This document shows, piece by piece, positions 9,361 through 18,567 of a stretch of DNA of 64,000 bases. Positions within the stretch are counted from its first letter, which is position 1, and each line of letters starts with the position of its first letter. The stretch is from Chitinophaga sp. E66 (GTDB taxonomy: Bacteria > Bacteroidota > Bacteroidia > Chitinophagales > Chitinophagaceae): the NCBI GenBank assembly GCA_019285755.1, contig CP079103.1:4402001-4466000 (forward strand), in the 5' to 3' direction. The notes under the pieces are model-generated. The model was not told where the DNA came from. It saw only the letters and a list, made by a program, of their open reading frames with translations, and made no database searches. Made by a program: the position numbers and the translations under genes.

Positions 9361-9779
9361 TTACGCAACGTAGTCGCGGCGGATAACGAATTTCACCTTG
9401 ATCGGAAGCTTCTGTGCGGCCAGTTCCATCGCTTCTTTGGCTACTTGTAAGGGTACGCCGTCAGCTTCGAAAAGGATACGACCGGGCTTTACTACTGCTG
9501 CCCAGTGATCGGGAGCACCTTTACCTTTACCCATCCTCACTTCCAGCGGTTTTGCCGTGATCGGCTTGTCGGGGAAAATACGGATCCACACGTTACCTTC
9601 ACGTTTCATGTGACGGGTCAAAGCCACACGGGCAGCTTCGATCTGACGGTCAGTGATCCATTTAGGTTCCAATGCTTTAAGGCCGAATGAACCGAAAGAA
9701 AGCAGCGCACCGCGTTTCGCGTTCCCTTTGATGCGGCCTTTTGCATCTTCCTGTGTTTCGTTCTCTTGGGCTGTAACAT
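9361..9779 (-). CDS. rplP: 50S ribosomal protein L16
   Basis: L16 organises the A-site region of the 50S subunit. It starts MLQPKRTKHRKMQKGRIKGN at 9779; one G is missing near 9735 (QKGRIKG). The remainder matches the family: GAPDHWAAVVKPGRILFE. Corrected length 139 residues. Confidence 0.95.
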
Positions 9780-9829
9780 CGTTTATGTTGTTAAAAAGTT
9801 GTTGTTAATGAAATATCCAAAGGCTCAGC

Positions 9830-10614
9830 TTATTTGCGCGGGCCACGGTCACCACCTCTTCTGTCACCGCCACGGCCACCACGGTCGCCACGGTCACCAC
9901 CACGGCCGCCACGATCACCACCACGGTCACCGCCAGGACGTCCGCCTTCAGCTTTATCAGAGATAGCGTTCGGGTTCAGGTCGCGCTTGCCCAGCACTTC
10001 ACCTTTACAAATCCAAACTTTGATACCGATCTTACCGTAAACGGTCAGCGCGAAAAGGAAGCATAGTCGATGTCCATGCGGTATGTGTGCAGGGGAACAC
10101 GGCCTTGCTTCATTTCTTCGGAACGTGCGATTTCAGCACCACCGAGGCGGCCGCCTACTTTCACCTTGATACCTTCTGCACCCATGCGCAGCGCGGTAGC
10201 AATCGCCATCTTGATGGCACGTTTATAGTTGATGCGGCTTTCGATTTGCTTGGCGATAGTTTCAGCTACGATAGTGGCGTCGATCTCAGGGCGACGGATC
10301 TCCAGGATGTTGATCTGTACGTCTTCCTTACCGGTCAGCTTTTTCAGCTCTTCCTTGATGCGATCCACTTCGTTACCGCCTTTACCTATGATGATACCAG
10401 GTTTGGAGGTATGAATGGTAATGATAAGCTTACCCAGGGTACGCTCGATTACTACGCGGGAGATACCACCCTTGTTGATACGTGCGTTGAGGTAAGTTCT
10501 GATCTTGTATCTTCGATCAGTTTAACAGCATAATCTTTTTGCTGCCATACCATTAGAGTCCCATCCTCTGATGATACCTAACCTGTTACCAATAGGATTT
10601 GTTTTCTGACCCAT
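9830..10614 (-). CDS. rpsC: 30S ribosomal protein S3 with Gly/Arg/Asp-rich tail
   Basis: S3 lines the mRNA entry site. It starts MGQKTNPIGNRLGIIRGWDS; the KH domain includes SKPGIIIGKGGNEVDRIKEE. Four bases are missing (near 10545, 10523, 10503 and 10055); with them restored the frame is continuous to a stop at 9830, about 262 residues. After the normal end (GKIGIKVWICKGEVLGKRD) comes an unusual tail of about 40 residues made of GGD, DRG and RGG units. Confidence 0.93.
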
Positions 10615-10665
10615 GTTCTGGTTTTATTTGTCTATGAGTTTAAATATATTTTTCCTACAGTTTGC

Positions 10666-11022
10666 TTAACCTTGTTGTACCGGACGGCTGTCAACAGCCA
10701 GTGTTACGTGGTTGCTGCGTTTACGGATACGGTACCCTCTTCCCTGGGGAGCAGGACGCATTCTTTTCAGCATACGGCCGCCGTCAACGAAGATCGTTTT
10801 AACGTACAGGTTAGCATCTTCTACCCGGGCTCCTTCGTTCTTCACTTTCCAGTTAGCCACAGCGGAGAGCAACAGTTTCTCCAGCGGAGTGCTCGGGTGT
10901 TTGGGATGGAATTTCAAAATATTCAAAGCTTTCTCTACATCCAGGCCGCGGATCAGGTCTGCAAGCAAACGCATTTTGCGGGTGGAGGTAGGATTATTGT
11001 TCAGCTTAGCTACTGCTTCCAT
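10666..11022 (-). CDS. rplV: 50S ribosomal protein L22
   Basis: Tunnel-lining protein. 118 residues, intact, beginning MEAVAKLNNNPTSTRKMRLL and ending in the family signature around RAPQGRGYRIRKRSNHVTL. Confidence 0.97.
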   Translation of the reverse strand: MEAVAKLNNNPTSTRKMRLLADLIRGLDVEKALNILKFHPKHPSTPLEKLLLSAVANWKVKNEGARVEDANLYVKTIFVDGGRMLKRMRPAPQGRGYRIRKRSNHVTLAVDSRPVQQG

Positions 11023-11144
11023 TGTTATTTGTTTCTGAGTGATATTAAGTTTCTTGTTTCAGCGTCCGGTCATGACTGTTTCCTTCGTCCTTTCGAGAAT
11101 CTCCTTTAGCCGGAACCGAAAACGGGAAACCTTAAAACCGATGA

Positions 11145-11411
11145 CTACATTTTCTTGTTAGCGTGCCCTTTGAAGTTACGGGTAGGAGCGAACTCACCGA
11201 GTTTGTGACCTACCATGAACTCTGTTACGTAAACAGGGATGAACTTGTTACCGTTATGTACGGCGAAAGTGTGACCCACGAAGTCAGGCGTAATAGTAGA
11301 ACGGCGGCTCCAGGTTTTGATCACCGTGCGTTTGGTGCCTTCGTTCTGCTTGAGAACCTTGTTTTCTAATTTAATGTCTACGTAAGGACCTTTTTTAATG
11401 GAACGACCCAT
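11145..11411 (-). CDS. rpsS: 30S ribosomal protein S19
   Basis: Head protein that pairs with S13. 88 residues, intact: MGRSIKKGPYVDIKLENKVL, then the signature GHKLGEFAPTRNFKGH. Confidence 0.97.
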   Translation of the reverse strand: MGRSIKKGPYVDIKLENKVLKQNEGTKRTVIKTWSRRSTITPDFVGHTFAVHNGNKFIPVYVTEFMVGHKLGEFAPTRNFKGHANKKM

Positions 11412-11474
11412 GTTGTTAGTTTATTTACCATCCCCGCCCCGGTATCACCCGGGGCAGGAACGCGTTAGACGTTA

Positions 11475-12306
11475 TTAAAGTTTTTTACCGTTTTTGCGGC
11501 TGATGATCAGCTTGTCAGAGCTCTTATGCGGCTTCCTCGTTTTCAGACCTTTGGCGTATTTACCAGTTCTGGAACGGGGTGACCACCGGAGGATTTACCC
11601 TCACCACCACCCATCGGGTGATCCACAGGGTTCATCGCTACACCACGGTTGCGGGGCTTAATCCCTCTCCAACGGTTGGCACCAGCCTTACCGATAGATT
11701 GCAGCGCGTGATCGGAGTTAGAAACGGTACCCACGGTTGCCATGCAGGTATTCAGTACCTTGCGCAGCTCGCCGGAGGGCATTTTCAATACGGCATATTT
11801 TTCTTCCTTGTTGCTCAGCTGGGCGTATGCACCTGCAGAACGAGCGATCGCTCCACCTTTACCAGGCTGCAGTTCAATGTTGTGAACTACGGTACCCAGG
11901 GCATATTCTTCAACGGCAGTGCGTTCCCTACTTCAGGAGCTACGTCGGCACCGCTTTGAACGGTAGCGCCAACCTGCAGGCCCTGGGGAGCAATGATGTA
12001 ACGCTTCTCACCATCTGCATAGCTCAGCAGGGCAATGAATGCGGTACGGTTCGGATCGTACTCGATAGTTTTTACAGTTGCGGGAATACCGGTCTTCTCA
12101 CGTTTGAAGTCAACGATACGGTATTGTTTCTTGTGCCCGCCGCCGATGTAACGCATGGATCTGCGACCCTGCGCGTTTCTACCGCCGGTTCTGTTTGCCG
12201 GAGCCAGAAGGCTCTTTTCAGGCGTGTCGCTGGTCAGCTCTGCATAAGCATTACCAATTTTCCAACGGGTACCGGCTGTAATCGGTTTGTATTTTTTCAG
12301 TGCCAT
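11475..12306 (-). CDS. rplB: 50S ribosomal protein L2
   Basis: Large-subunit protein required for peptidyl transfer. The N part starts MALKKYKPITAGTRWKIGNA; frames break near 11900 and 11565 (one base missing at each). The joined product includes VAMNPVDHPMGGGEGKSSGG, the L2 signature with its functional His, and ends SRKNGKKL. Corrected length 277 residues. Confidence 0.95.
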
Positions 12307-12400
12307 TTTCTACTTAATTCTAAGATTTAATAGACTATTGTTAATTTGATCTGTATATACATCCAGGTTAACGGCTCACGCCGCTAACGGCACTGGTATA

Positions 12401-12700
12401 TTATATGTTAGCATACAGATCGATGGATTCTCCTTCTGCCAGCGTTACCACTGCTTTCTTGTAAGAAGGCTTGCGGCCGGAGATAAAACCGGCTTTGGTA
12501 AAACGGGTCTTGTTCTTACCCGGCATCACCATGGTATTCACTTCTGCTACCGTCACACCGTAGAAGTCTTCCACTGCTTTCTTGATCTCCAGTTTGTTGG
12601 CTTTCTTGTCAACAATGAAGTAGAAACGGTTGAACTTTTCGGTCGCCTTGTTTACCTTCTCCGTGATCACCGGTTTGATTAAAACATCAGACAGTTTCAT
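12401..12700 (-). CDS. rplW: 50S ribosomal protein L23
   Basis: Docking site for trigger factor and SRP at the tunnel exit. 99 residues, intact, MKLSDVLIKPVITEKVNKAT. Confidence 0.97.
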   Translation of the reverse strand: MKLSDVLIKPVITEKVNKATEKFNRFYFIVDKKANKLEIKKAVEDFYGVTVAEVNTMVMPGKNKTRFTKAGFISGRKPSYKKAVVTLAEGESIDLYANI

Positions 12701-12755
12701 CTGCTTTATAATTTATAGTTCGCCGGACTGTAACCGGCCTTGATGATTGAATTGA

Positions 12756-13400
12756 TTAAGCTTCTACTACAGTCTCGTCTTCAGCGAAGATTTTGGCTGC
12801 GCTCTCCGTCAACACCAGGAAGTTGGAGTTCATGATTTCGTAAGTGTTCACGTCGCTCAGCACGGTAGAATCTACAGTGGGGATGTTGCGCAGTGACAGG
12901 TATACGTTGTCATTGTACTCAGGCAGAACAACCAGGGTCTTCTTGCCGCTAACATTGATGTTCAGGTTGGAGAGGATGCTCTTGAACTGTTTGGTCTTAG
13001 GATTGTCCAGCTTCAGATCTTCCACGATGATGATGGAGTTTTCTTTCGCTTTAACAGACAGAGCGGAGATTTTCGCCAGATCCTTCACCTTACGGTTCAG
13101 TTTGATGTCGTAGCTGTGGGGCTTGGGACCGAAGATGGTACCACCACCTTTATACAGCGGGTTACGGATGTTACCTTTACGGGAACCACCAGTACCTTTT
13201 TGCTTGTGCAGCTTGCGGGAAGCACCTTTCACCTCTGCACGGGTCTTTACCTTGTGGGTACCCTGACGCTGTGCGGCGAGATACTGCTTTACTGCCAGGT
13301 AGATCACGTGATTGTTCGGCTCCACACCAAAGATCTCCTCAGGAAGCTCAATGGTACGACCGGTTTTCTTACCTTCTATATTTAAAATATCGAGTTGCAT
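12756..13400 (-). CDS. rplD: 50S ribosomal protein L4
   Basis: Tunnel constriction protein. 214 residues, intact; contains KQKGTGGSRKGNIRNPLYKG, the extended-loop signature, and HSYDIKLNRKVK. Its start lies 1 base from the rplC stop region. Confidence 0.97.
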   Translation of the reverse strand: MQLDILNIEGKKTGRTIELPEEIFGVEPNNHVIYLAVKQYLAAQRQGTHKVKTRAEVKGASRKLHKQKGTGGSRKGNIRNPLYKGGGTIFGPKPHSYDIKLNRKVKDLAKISALSVKAKENSIIIVEDLKLDNPKTKQFKSILSNLNINVSGKKTLVVLPEYNDNVYLSLRNIPTVDSTVLSDVNTYEIMNSNFLVLTESAAKIFAEDETVVEA

Positions 13401-13401
13401 G

Positions 13402-14024
13402 TTACTTCTGGATTAAAACGATTGAACCATTGTGGCCGGGAACGGAACCACTTACCAGGATATAATTTTTCTCAGGGAAAATCTTAACGATCTTCAGCCC
13501 TTTCACTTTCACACGTTCAGCACCCATCTGTCCTGCCATGCGCATACCTTTAAATACGCGGGAAGGATAGGAAGAACCACCTACGGAACCCGGAGCGCGC
13601 TGACGGTCGTGCTGACCGTGGGTCTTTTCACCCACACCGGAGAACCCGTGACGTCTTACAACGCCCTGGAAACCTTTACCTTTGGAAGTACCCACAACGT
13701 CGATTTTCTCACCTTCAGCGAAAATATCGCAGGTGAGCGTCTCTCCGAGGGCTTTAGCCACGGCAGCATCCGGATTGCGGAACTCAGTAACGTAACGTTT
13801 AGGGAGGTTTGTGCTTTCGCGAAGTGATTTTGTTCAGCTTTAGGAGTGTTTTTGGCTTTCTTCTCGCCAAATGCAACCTGAACAGCGTTGTACCCATCAG
13901 TGTCCTGGGATTTAACCTGGGTAACCACGCAGGGACCGGCCTCGATGATGGTAACGGCGGTCTGTTTGCCGTTGGCCTCGAAGATGCTGGTCATGCCAAT
14001 CTTTTTACCAATAATACCTTTCAT
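13402..14024 (-). CDS. rplC: 50S ribosomal protein L3
   Basis: Early-assembly protein reaching the peptidyl transferase centre. N part MKGIIGKKIGMTSIFEANGK; a break near 13795 needs one base. The C part has GFSGVGEKTHGQHDRQRAPG and ends VPGHNGSIVLIQK. Corrected length 207 residues. Confidence 0.95.
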
Positions 14025-14193
14025 TTGTTATATAATTTAGCCCAGCGCCTGAGGGATCTCTAGCTATCCTCAGGATGAGCGGTTTAAATGCTATTGGGCG
14101 GCTACCCGGAAGGCGTAGCCTGTATTTAATGATGTCGTCATAAAATACCTCAGGCGGGCCATTACGCCCACCCTTGCTGAGGTCCCTTATCTC

Positions 14194-14499
14194 CTACGCC
14201 TTGATCTCCACTTCAACACCAGAAGGCAGATCCAGCTTGCTCAGCGCATCTACGGTTCTGGAAGAAGATGTGTAAATATCCAACAGGCGCTTGTGGGTGC
14301 ACAGTTGGAATTGCTCACGCGCTTTCTTGTTCACGTGCGGAGAACGCAGCACCGTAAAGATTTTCTTCTCGGTCGGTAAAGGAATAGGACCTGTTACCAC
14401 GGCGCCCGTGTTGCGAACGGTTTTAACGATCTTCTCGGCAGATTTGTCTACCAGGTTGTGATCGTAGGACTTCAGCTTGATTCTAATTCTCTGAGACAT
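14194..14499 (-). CDS. rpsJ: 30S ribosomal protein S10
   Basis: Head protein, also the NusE antitermination factor. I start at MSQRIRIKLKSYDHNLVDKS (101 residues, family length); a further 11 codons upstream are open but lie in the promoter leader. Intact. First gene of the S10 segment here because fusA, its usual upstream neighbour, is 4 kb away. Confidence 0.97.
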   Translation of the reverse strand: MSQRIRIKLKSYDHNLVDKSAEKIVKTVRNTGAVVTGPIPLPTEKKIFTVLRSPHVNKKAREQFQLCTHKRLLDIYTSSSRTVDALSKLDLPSGVEVEIKA

Positions 14500-14542
14500 A
14501 TGCAATGAACTTCTTCTATTATTACCCCTCAATTTGGGAGGG

Positions 14543-14571
14543 CAAAGGTAAACAAGTTTTTATCCCCACAA
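14543..14571 (-). promoter_or_regulatory. rpsJ promoter
   Basis: TTG (14569-14571), 18 bases, TACCTTTG (14543-14550) on the minus strand: a full Bacteroidota vegetative promoter. The 20 bases 14531-14550 also occur upstream of rpsL and, two bases shorter, upstream of fusA. Confidence 0.75.
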
Positions 14572-14718
14572 ATAAAATTTGAGGATATTTTCCCCAATCA
14601 TTGACTTTTTCCGCGCCATTCCCTAGTTTTATTCGCCGGCCACCGCTTGCCAGGCCCTCCCATCACCCAACTAACCTTCTATTACCCAGTCCATTACACC
14701 CTTTAATTCCACCTCTTT

Positions 14719-15507
14719 ATGCAATTCCGCCTCCTCATACCTTTTTTTCTCCTCCACACCGCATTATTTGCACAATCACCGCCCGTAACCGACTCCGCTA
14801 CCCTCCGCCAGCAAGAACTAAACGCCCTCCAGGCAGACGAGCTCCCCAGTTCCCCGGAGGCGAAGAATACCTCGCCACCTGGATCAATAACAACCTCAAA
14901 ATCCCCTATATCCCCTCCGTAACGACTCCTCCGTCACCGTAACCGTCCACTTTACCGTACAACCCAACGGAAAATTGTCAGATATCCACATTCTCCAGCC
15001 CGGATTCCGGCAACTCGATAAAGCCGTCATCGACCTCTTCGCCACCATGCCACTCTGGCGCCCCGGGTACCTCAACGAAAACCCGTCCCTATCCGGTTCT
15101 CCTCCCCATCAACCTCCACCTCGGTAACACCCTCCGCAAACCCTACAACGTCCCTACCCCGAAGTTTCCACGATGCCGCAGTTCAACGGCGGCGGGAAAG
15201 CCCTCTCCTATTTCATCCGCAAAACCTGCGTTACCCTAAAGAAGCCATCTCAGCCGGCATCTCCGGCGCCGTTATCGTGGAATTCACCGTGCTTGCCAAC
15301 GGCGTAATCGCCAATCCCTTCACCGCCGGCAACGCCATCGGGTACGGCCTGGAAGAGGAAGCCATCCGCATCGTGGAAAAAATGCCCCGCTGGAAACCCG
15401 CCGTGCTCGACGGCAAACCCGCCACTACCAAACATAAAGTCATCATCCGGTTCGAGCTGCCCGCCGCAACGGCCCCAAACGATAAAAGGGCCGGAGCCAG
15501 TCATTGA
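14719..15507 (+). CDS. Periplasmic protein with two TonB C-terminal-type domains
   Basis: Signal peptide MQFRLLIPFFLLHTALFAQ, then a first domain (FPGGEEYLATWINNNLKIPY, with VTVHFTVQPNGKLSDIHIL) and a second domain (GISGAVIVEFTVLANGVI, then GLEEEAIRIVEKMPRWKPA). These match the TonB C-terminal fold, which in TonB contacts outer membrane receptors. No N-terminal membrane anchor or Pro-rich linker is seen, so it is a TonB_C-repeat protein rather than TonB. At least four single-base losses break the frame (near 14850, 14915, 15085 and 15160). About 265 residues when corrected. Confidence 0.75.
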
Positions 15508-15563
15508 CTGCCGCCGGCCCCTGGTATTGGGGTTGGATTATTTAGACTTTAATGGGGATATAG

Positions 15564-16166
15564 CTATTTCGCCATTTTCGTTTCCCGGATCGTCTGACGT
15601 GCCTTCGCGCTGGGCAGATAAATCTGGAAACCAAGGTTCAGTCCCACCCTGTGAGCCGTCGTAGAACTACCGAATCCTACCGTAAGGTTGTACTTTAATA
15701 ACGCCTCCAGGGCAATGTTAGGGGTGATAAAATAGGCCAGACCCGGACCAAAACCTAATCCAAGACCATTCGTATTGGTGCTCTCAGAATCGCCGGCTTT
15801 GGTGTTCACACCGTTAAATCCTGCATTTGCTTCAAGGAACCAACGGGTTTTATTCAATAATTCAATCCGCTTGTCTTTGATATAATAGCGCCCGAATGCG
15901 CCAATACCATACATGAAACGCGTAGATCCGTTGCCCGTGAGCAGCCCGATATTCAACTCAGGACCTATCGCAATGTCGTCTTTGATAAACCAACCCGCCT
16001 TGGGCGTAAGGTTCAGACTGAAAGTACTGCCTCCGTCCTGGAATGTACCACCGATATCGGCCAGGTTAGCGCCAACAATGATGTTTCCTTTTTGGGTTTG
16101 CGCCTGCGTTTGGGTCGTCAACAGTATGCCTGTCAGCATAAGGGCCAGGTAACCGATTTTCTTCAT
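15564..16166 (-). CDS. Small outer membrane beta-barrel protein
   Basis: 200 residues, intact. Signal peptide MKKIGYLALMLTGILLTTQT ending AQAQ. The rest alternates in the way of an eight-strand barrel (GNIIVGANLADIG, YGIGAFGRYYI, VGLNLGFQIYLP) like the OMP_b-brl families. A porin-like or surface structural role is likely; the substrate is unknown. Confidence 0.75.
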   Translation of the reverse strand: MKKIGYLALMLTGILLTTQTQAQTQKGNIIVGANLADIGGTFQDGGSTFSLNLTPKAGWFIKDDIAIGPELNIGLLTGNGSTRFMYGIGAFGRYYIKDKRIELLNKTRWFLEANAGFNGVNTKAGDSESTNTNGLGLGFGPGLAYFITPNIALEALLKYNLTVGFGSSTTAHRVGLNLGFQIYLPSAKARQTIRETKMAK

Positions 16167-16356
16167 AATGTGAGGTTTTGATGTAAAAGCTTGCTTGCCA
16201 AAAATTTGCCGGTGGGGATAGATAGGATATGCTTGATTATGAATACAATAAACATAATCTTAACATTTCCATTTAGAAAAGGTTGAGATGCGTGGGTATT
16301 TTTTTACTGGCAGACAATTTGCTGCCGTTTCCACAGTTCTTCTAAAAACCAGGTCT

Positions 16357-17462
16357 ATGAAAACTGCCTTCCCGGTTCTATTGCTGCTATTGCTCGCCGC
16401 TGCTGTCAGCTGCGGCAAAAGAATACGCCCACGCCGGGCAATCCCGGTCAGCCCGAAGATCCTGACTGGCCCACAGATAAAATCCGCGTAGTCGTTTCCT
16501 CCGGCATTCCCGCCCTGGGAAATCCTCTGGGGTCCGGACAATTTCATCTGGATGACCGAGCGAGGCGGTCGAATTAGCCGCGTCAACCCTAAAACCGGCC
16601 AGGTATCGCCGCTCCTTACCCTCCCGATATCGTCGCCAATGGCGAGGGCGGCCTCCTGGGCATGGCCCTTCACCCCGACTTCACCAATTCCCCTTCGTTT
16701 ACGTCGTATACAATTACGGTTCGCCCTATCGCGAGAAAGTGGTTCGGTACGACTATCGCAATAACGCCCTTTCCTCCCCGCACCCTGCTCGACAATATCC
16801 CCGCCGCTGGTATCCACAATGGTTCGCGCCTTCTTTTCGGCCCGGACGGCATGCTATATATCACCACCGGAGACGCCGCCGAAGCCGACCAGGCACAAAA
16901 CCCCGCCTCCCTCAGCGGGAAGGTCCTCCGCATCCGCCCCGATGGCACCATCCCGGCAGATAATCCAATTGCCGGCAGCCCCTTTGGAGCCTTGGCCACC
17001 GCAATCGCAAGGCCTCGTATTCAACGGTAATACCCTCTATGCCTCTGAGCACGGCGCAAATACGGAAGACGAGGTCAATATCATAGAAAAGCACCGGAAT
17101 TTCGGCTGGCCTAATGTACAAGGCCCCTGCAACGGCAGCGAAGCTGATTTCTGTAATACGAACAATGTAAAACCACCCATCTGGTCTACCGGTAACGGTA
17201 CCTACGCGGTCTGCGGCCTGGCCTACTATAACCACGACCGCATCCCCGGCTGGAAGAACTCCCTGCTCCTGGTCAGCCTAAAAACGCAACGCTTTACCAG
17301 CTGAAACTTGCGTCCAACGGGCAAAGCGTTGCTTCTACGGTCAACTGGTTCGGTAACCGCTATGGCCGGCTGCGGGACATATGCGTTTCGCCCAACGGGC
17401 GGGTATATATTTGTACCGATGCCGACCCCGGGCGCATAATCGAGATCAGTGATCCCAGTTAA
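16357..17462 (+). CDS. PQQ-dependent sugar dehydrogenase-type lipoprotein
   Basis: Soluble glucose/aldose dehydrogenase fold (GSDH, six-bladed propeller). Lipoprotein signal MKTAFPVLLLLLLAAAVSCG. Family landmarks: GGLLGMALHPDF, AGIHNGSRLLFGPDGMLYIT, GKVLRIRPDGTIPADNP, GLVFNGNTLYASEHG and NIIEKHRNFGWPNVQG. The catalytic His that normally stands in the GMALHPDF or IHNGSRL blocks is present. Several one-base losses (near 16490, 16630, 16690, 16985 and 17280) break it. About 370 residues. It would oxidise sugars outside the cytoplasm, passing electrons to quinone. Confidence 0.85.
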
Positions 17463-17495
17463 GGTCTGGGCATCACCCCAGCTGCCAGGTCGCCC

Positions 17496-18052
17496 TCACT
17501 CCAACTTTCTCCAGGCACATCCGTGCAGGATGAGCGCCAGGTTAGTACGGTCCATCGACACACAAATCCAACCCATGTACGGCTCGCCTCCCGAACGAAC
17601 TGTACGCCAATGTATTTCCGGCTAACATCCACCCAGGCGCCTTTCCATACCGTGTCCTGCGGCGCCGCGTCCGGAATAAAGGCTTCGAGGAGATAGGACT
17701 CCATTCCCTTCCAGTCACGTGGGTGCGGCGCTACGTTTTTCATGACTTCATCCTGTTGCAGGCAGATCGTAGTATCCTGTTTCACCAACAATTTGGTCCC
17801 ATTAATTCCCGCGGCAAAGAATTTACCGCTGACGCCGCCGGGTGGCATCGTGACGCCCAGCGCAAGGTAAACGTCGTGCGTACCGTCTTTGTCGATGTCG
17901 AGATGAAACGACTGAAGATTTTTTACCTGGACGTCTTCAAGACTGCGGTACTGGAGGGTGCTTTTTGGGGTAGTCTCGTGGCTCTTCTTCTTGCAGGCAA
18001 AAAGGGTCATTGTAGCCGCAATAGTTGCGGCCATCAGGGGTTTGGAAAGCAT
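17496..18052 (-). CDS. Lipoprotein of unknown function
   Basis: Starts MLSKPLMAATIAATMTLFAC followed by KKKS, a lipobox with the +2 Lys common in this phylum. The mature part has FHLDIDKDGTHDVYLALG, resembling a Ca-binding DxDxDG loop. A missing G near 17592 shifts the end; corrected, it ends HGCAWRKLE at 17496, so it does not overlap the dehydrogenase gene. About 187 residues. I do not recognise the family. Confidence 0.65.
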
Positions 18053-18261
18053 AAGCAATGGTTTGAATGAGTTAAAATGTAACCGGCATTATATTATAAA
18101 CCGGTTTGATATATGACGGCCGAGTTCCCCGATTCGTTACAGCAGTTCTTAGCTGTTCCTGCCCAGGCCGCATTATCGCCGGCTCTGTTCCCTTTTTCAC
18201 CCCTGAATCCGCATAAACCCATCCTAAAAACTACCGGAAGATAGTCACAAGATTGTCTGGT
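18053..18261. other. Intergenic, no gene seen
   Basis: Upstream side of the lipoprotein gene, 209 bases, no convincing frame or RNA. It leads into the 11-bp repeat array. Confidence 0.5.
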
Positions 18262-18340
18262 GACCTATCTATGACCTATCTATGTCCTATCTATGACCTA
18301 TCTATGTCCTATCCTAATAAGGGGATAGGACATAGATAAG
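18262..18340. repeat. 11-bp direct-repeat array with inverted copy (array 1)
   Basis: Five copies of an 11-base unit GA/TCCTATCTAT at 18262, 18273, 18284, 18295 and 18306 (last one degenerate). The last copies (18299-18314) pair perfectly over 16 bases with 18323-18338, 8-base loop. So direct repeats are followed by one inverted copy, giving several alternative cruciforms. Same design as the array at 46414, with unrelated sequence. Confidence 0.8.
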
Positions 18341-18505
18341 TCTAACATAGTTGATATGTAGTTGAAACACCTGCCTCTGAATAACAATGGACGAAGGCTC
18401 CCAGGCGCCTGGAAACAACAACTGCCACCCGGCAATACCGGACGGCAGTTGAGTATCAGAGGTGCAACGGTTGGTTGGACGGGGTGGTTTGAAGTTTCAG
18501 GGCAT

Positions 18506-18538
18506 AAAAAAGCCCCGGAATACCGGAGGGCTCTTTTT
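18506..18538. terminator. Terminator after fusA
   Basis: Stem AGCCCCGG / CCGGAGGGCT around loop AATA, with A-run on the left and T-run on the right, so it can work in both directions. It ends fusA (minus strand). Confidence 0.75.
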
Positions 18539-18567
18539 CTTATTTCTATCTATCAACTTGTGGCTGA

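Noticed and set aside
9830..10614. rpsC as a pseudogene
   Set aside because: Essential gene with four homopolymer losses; consistent with sequence error seen all over the window.
18262..18340. CRISPR array
   Set aside because: Units are 11 bases with no spacers and no cas genes in the window.
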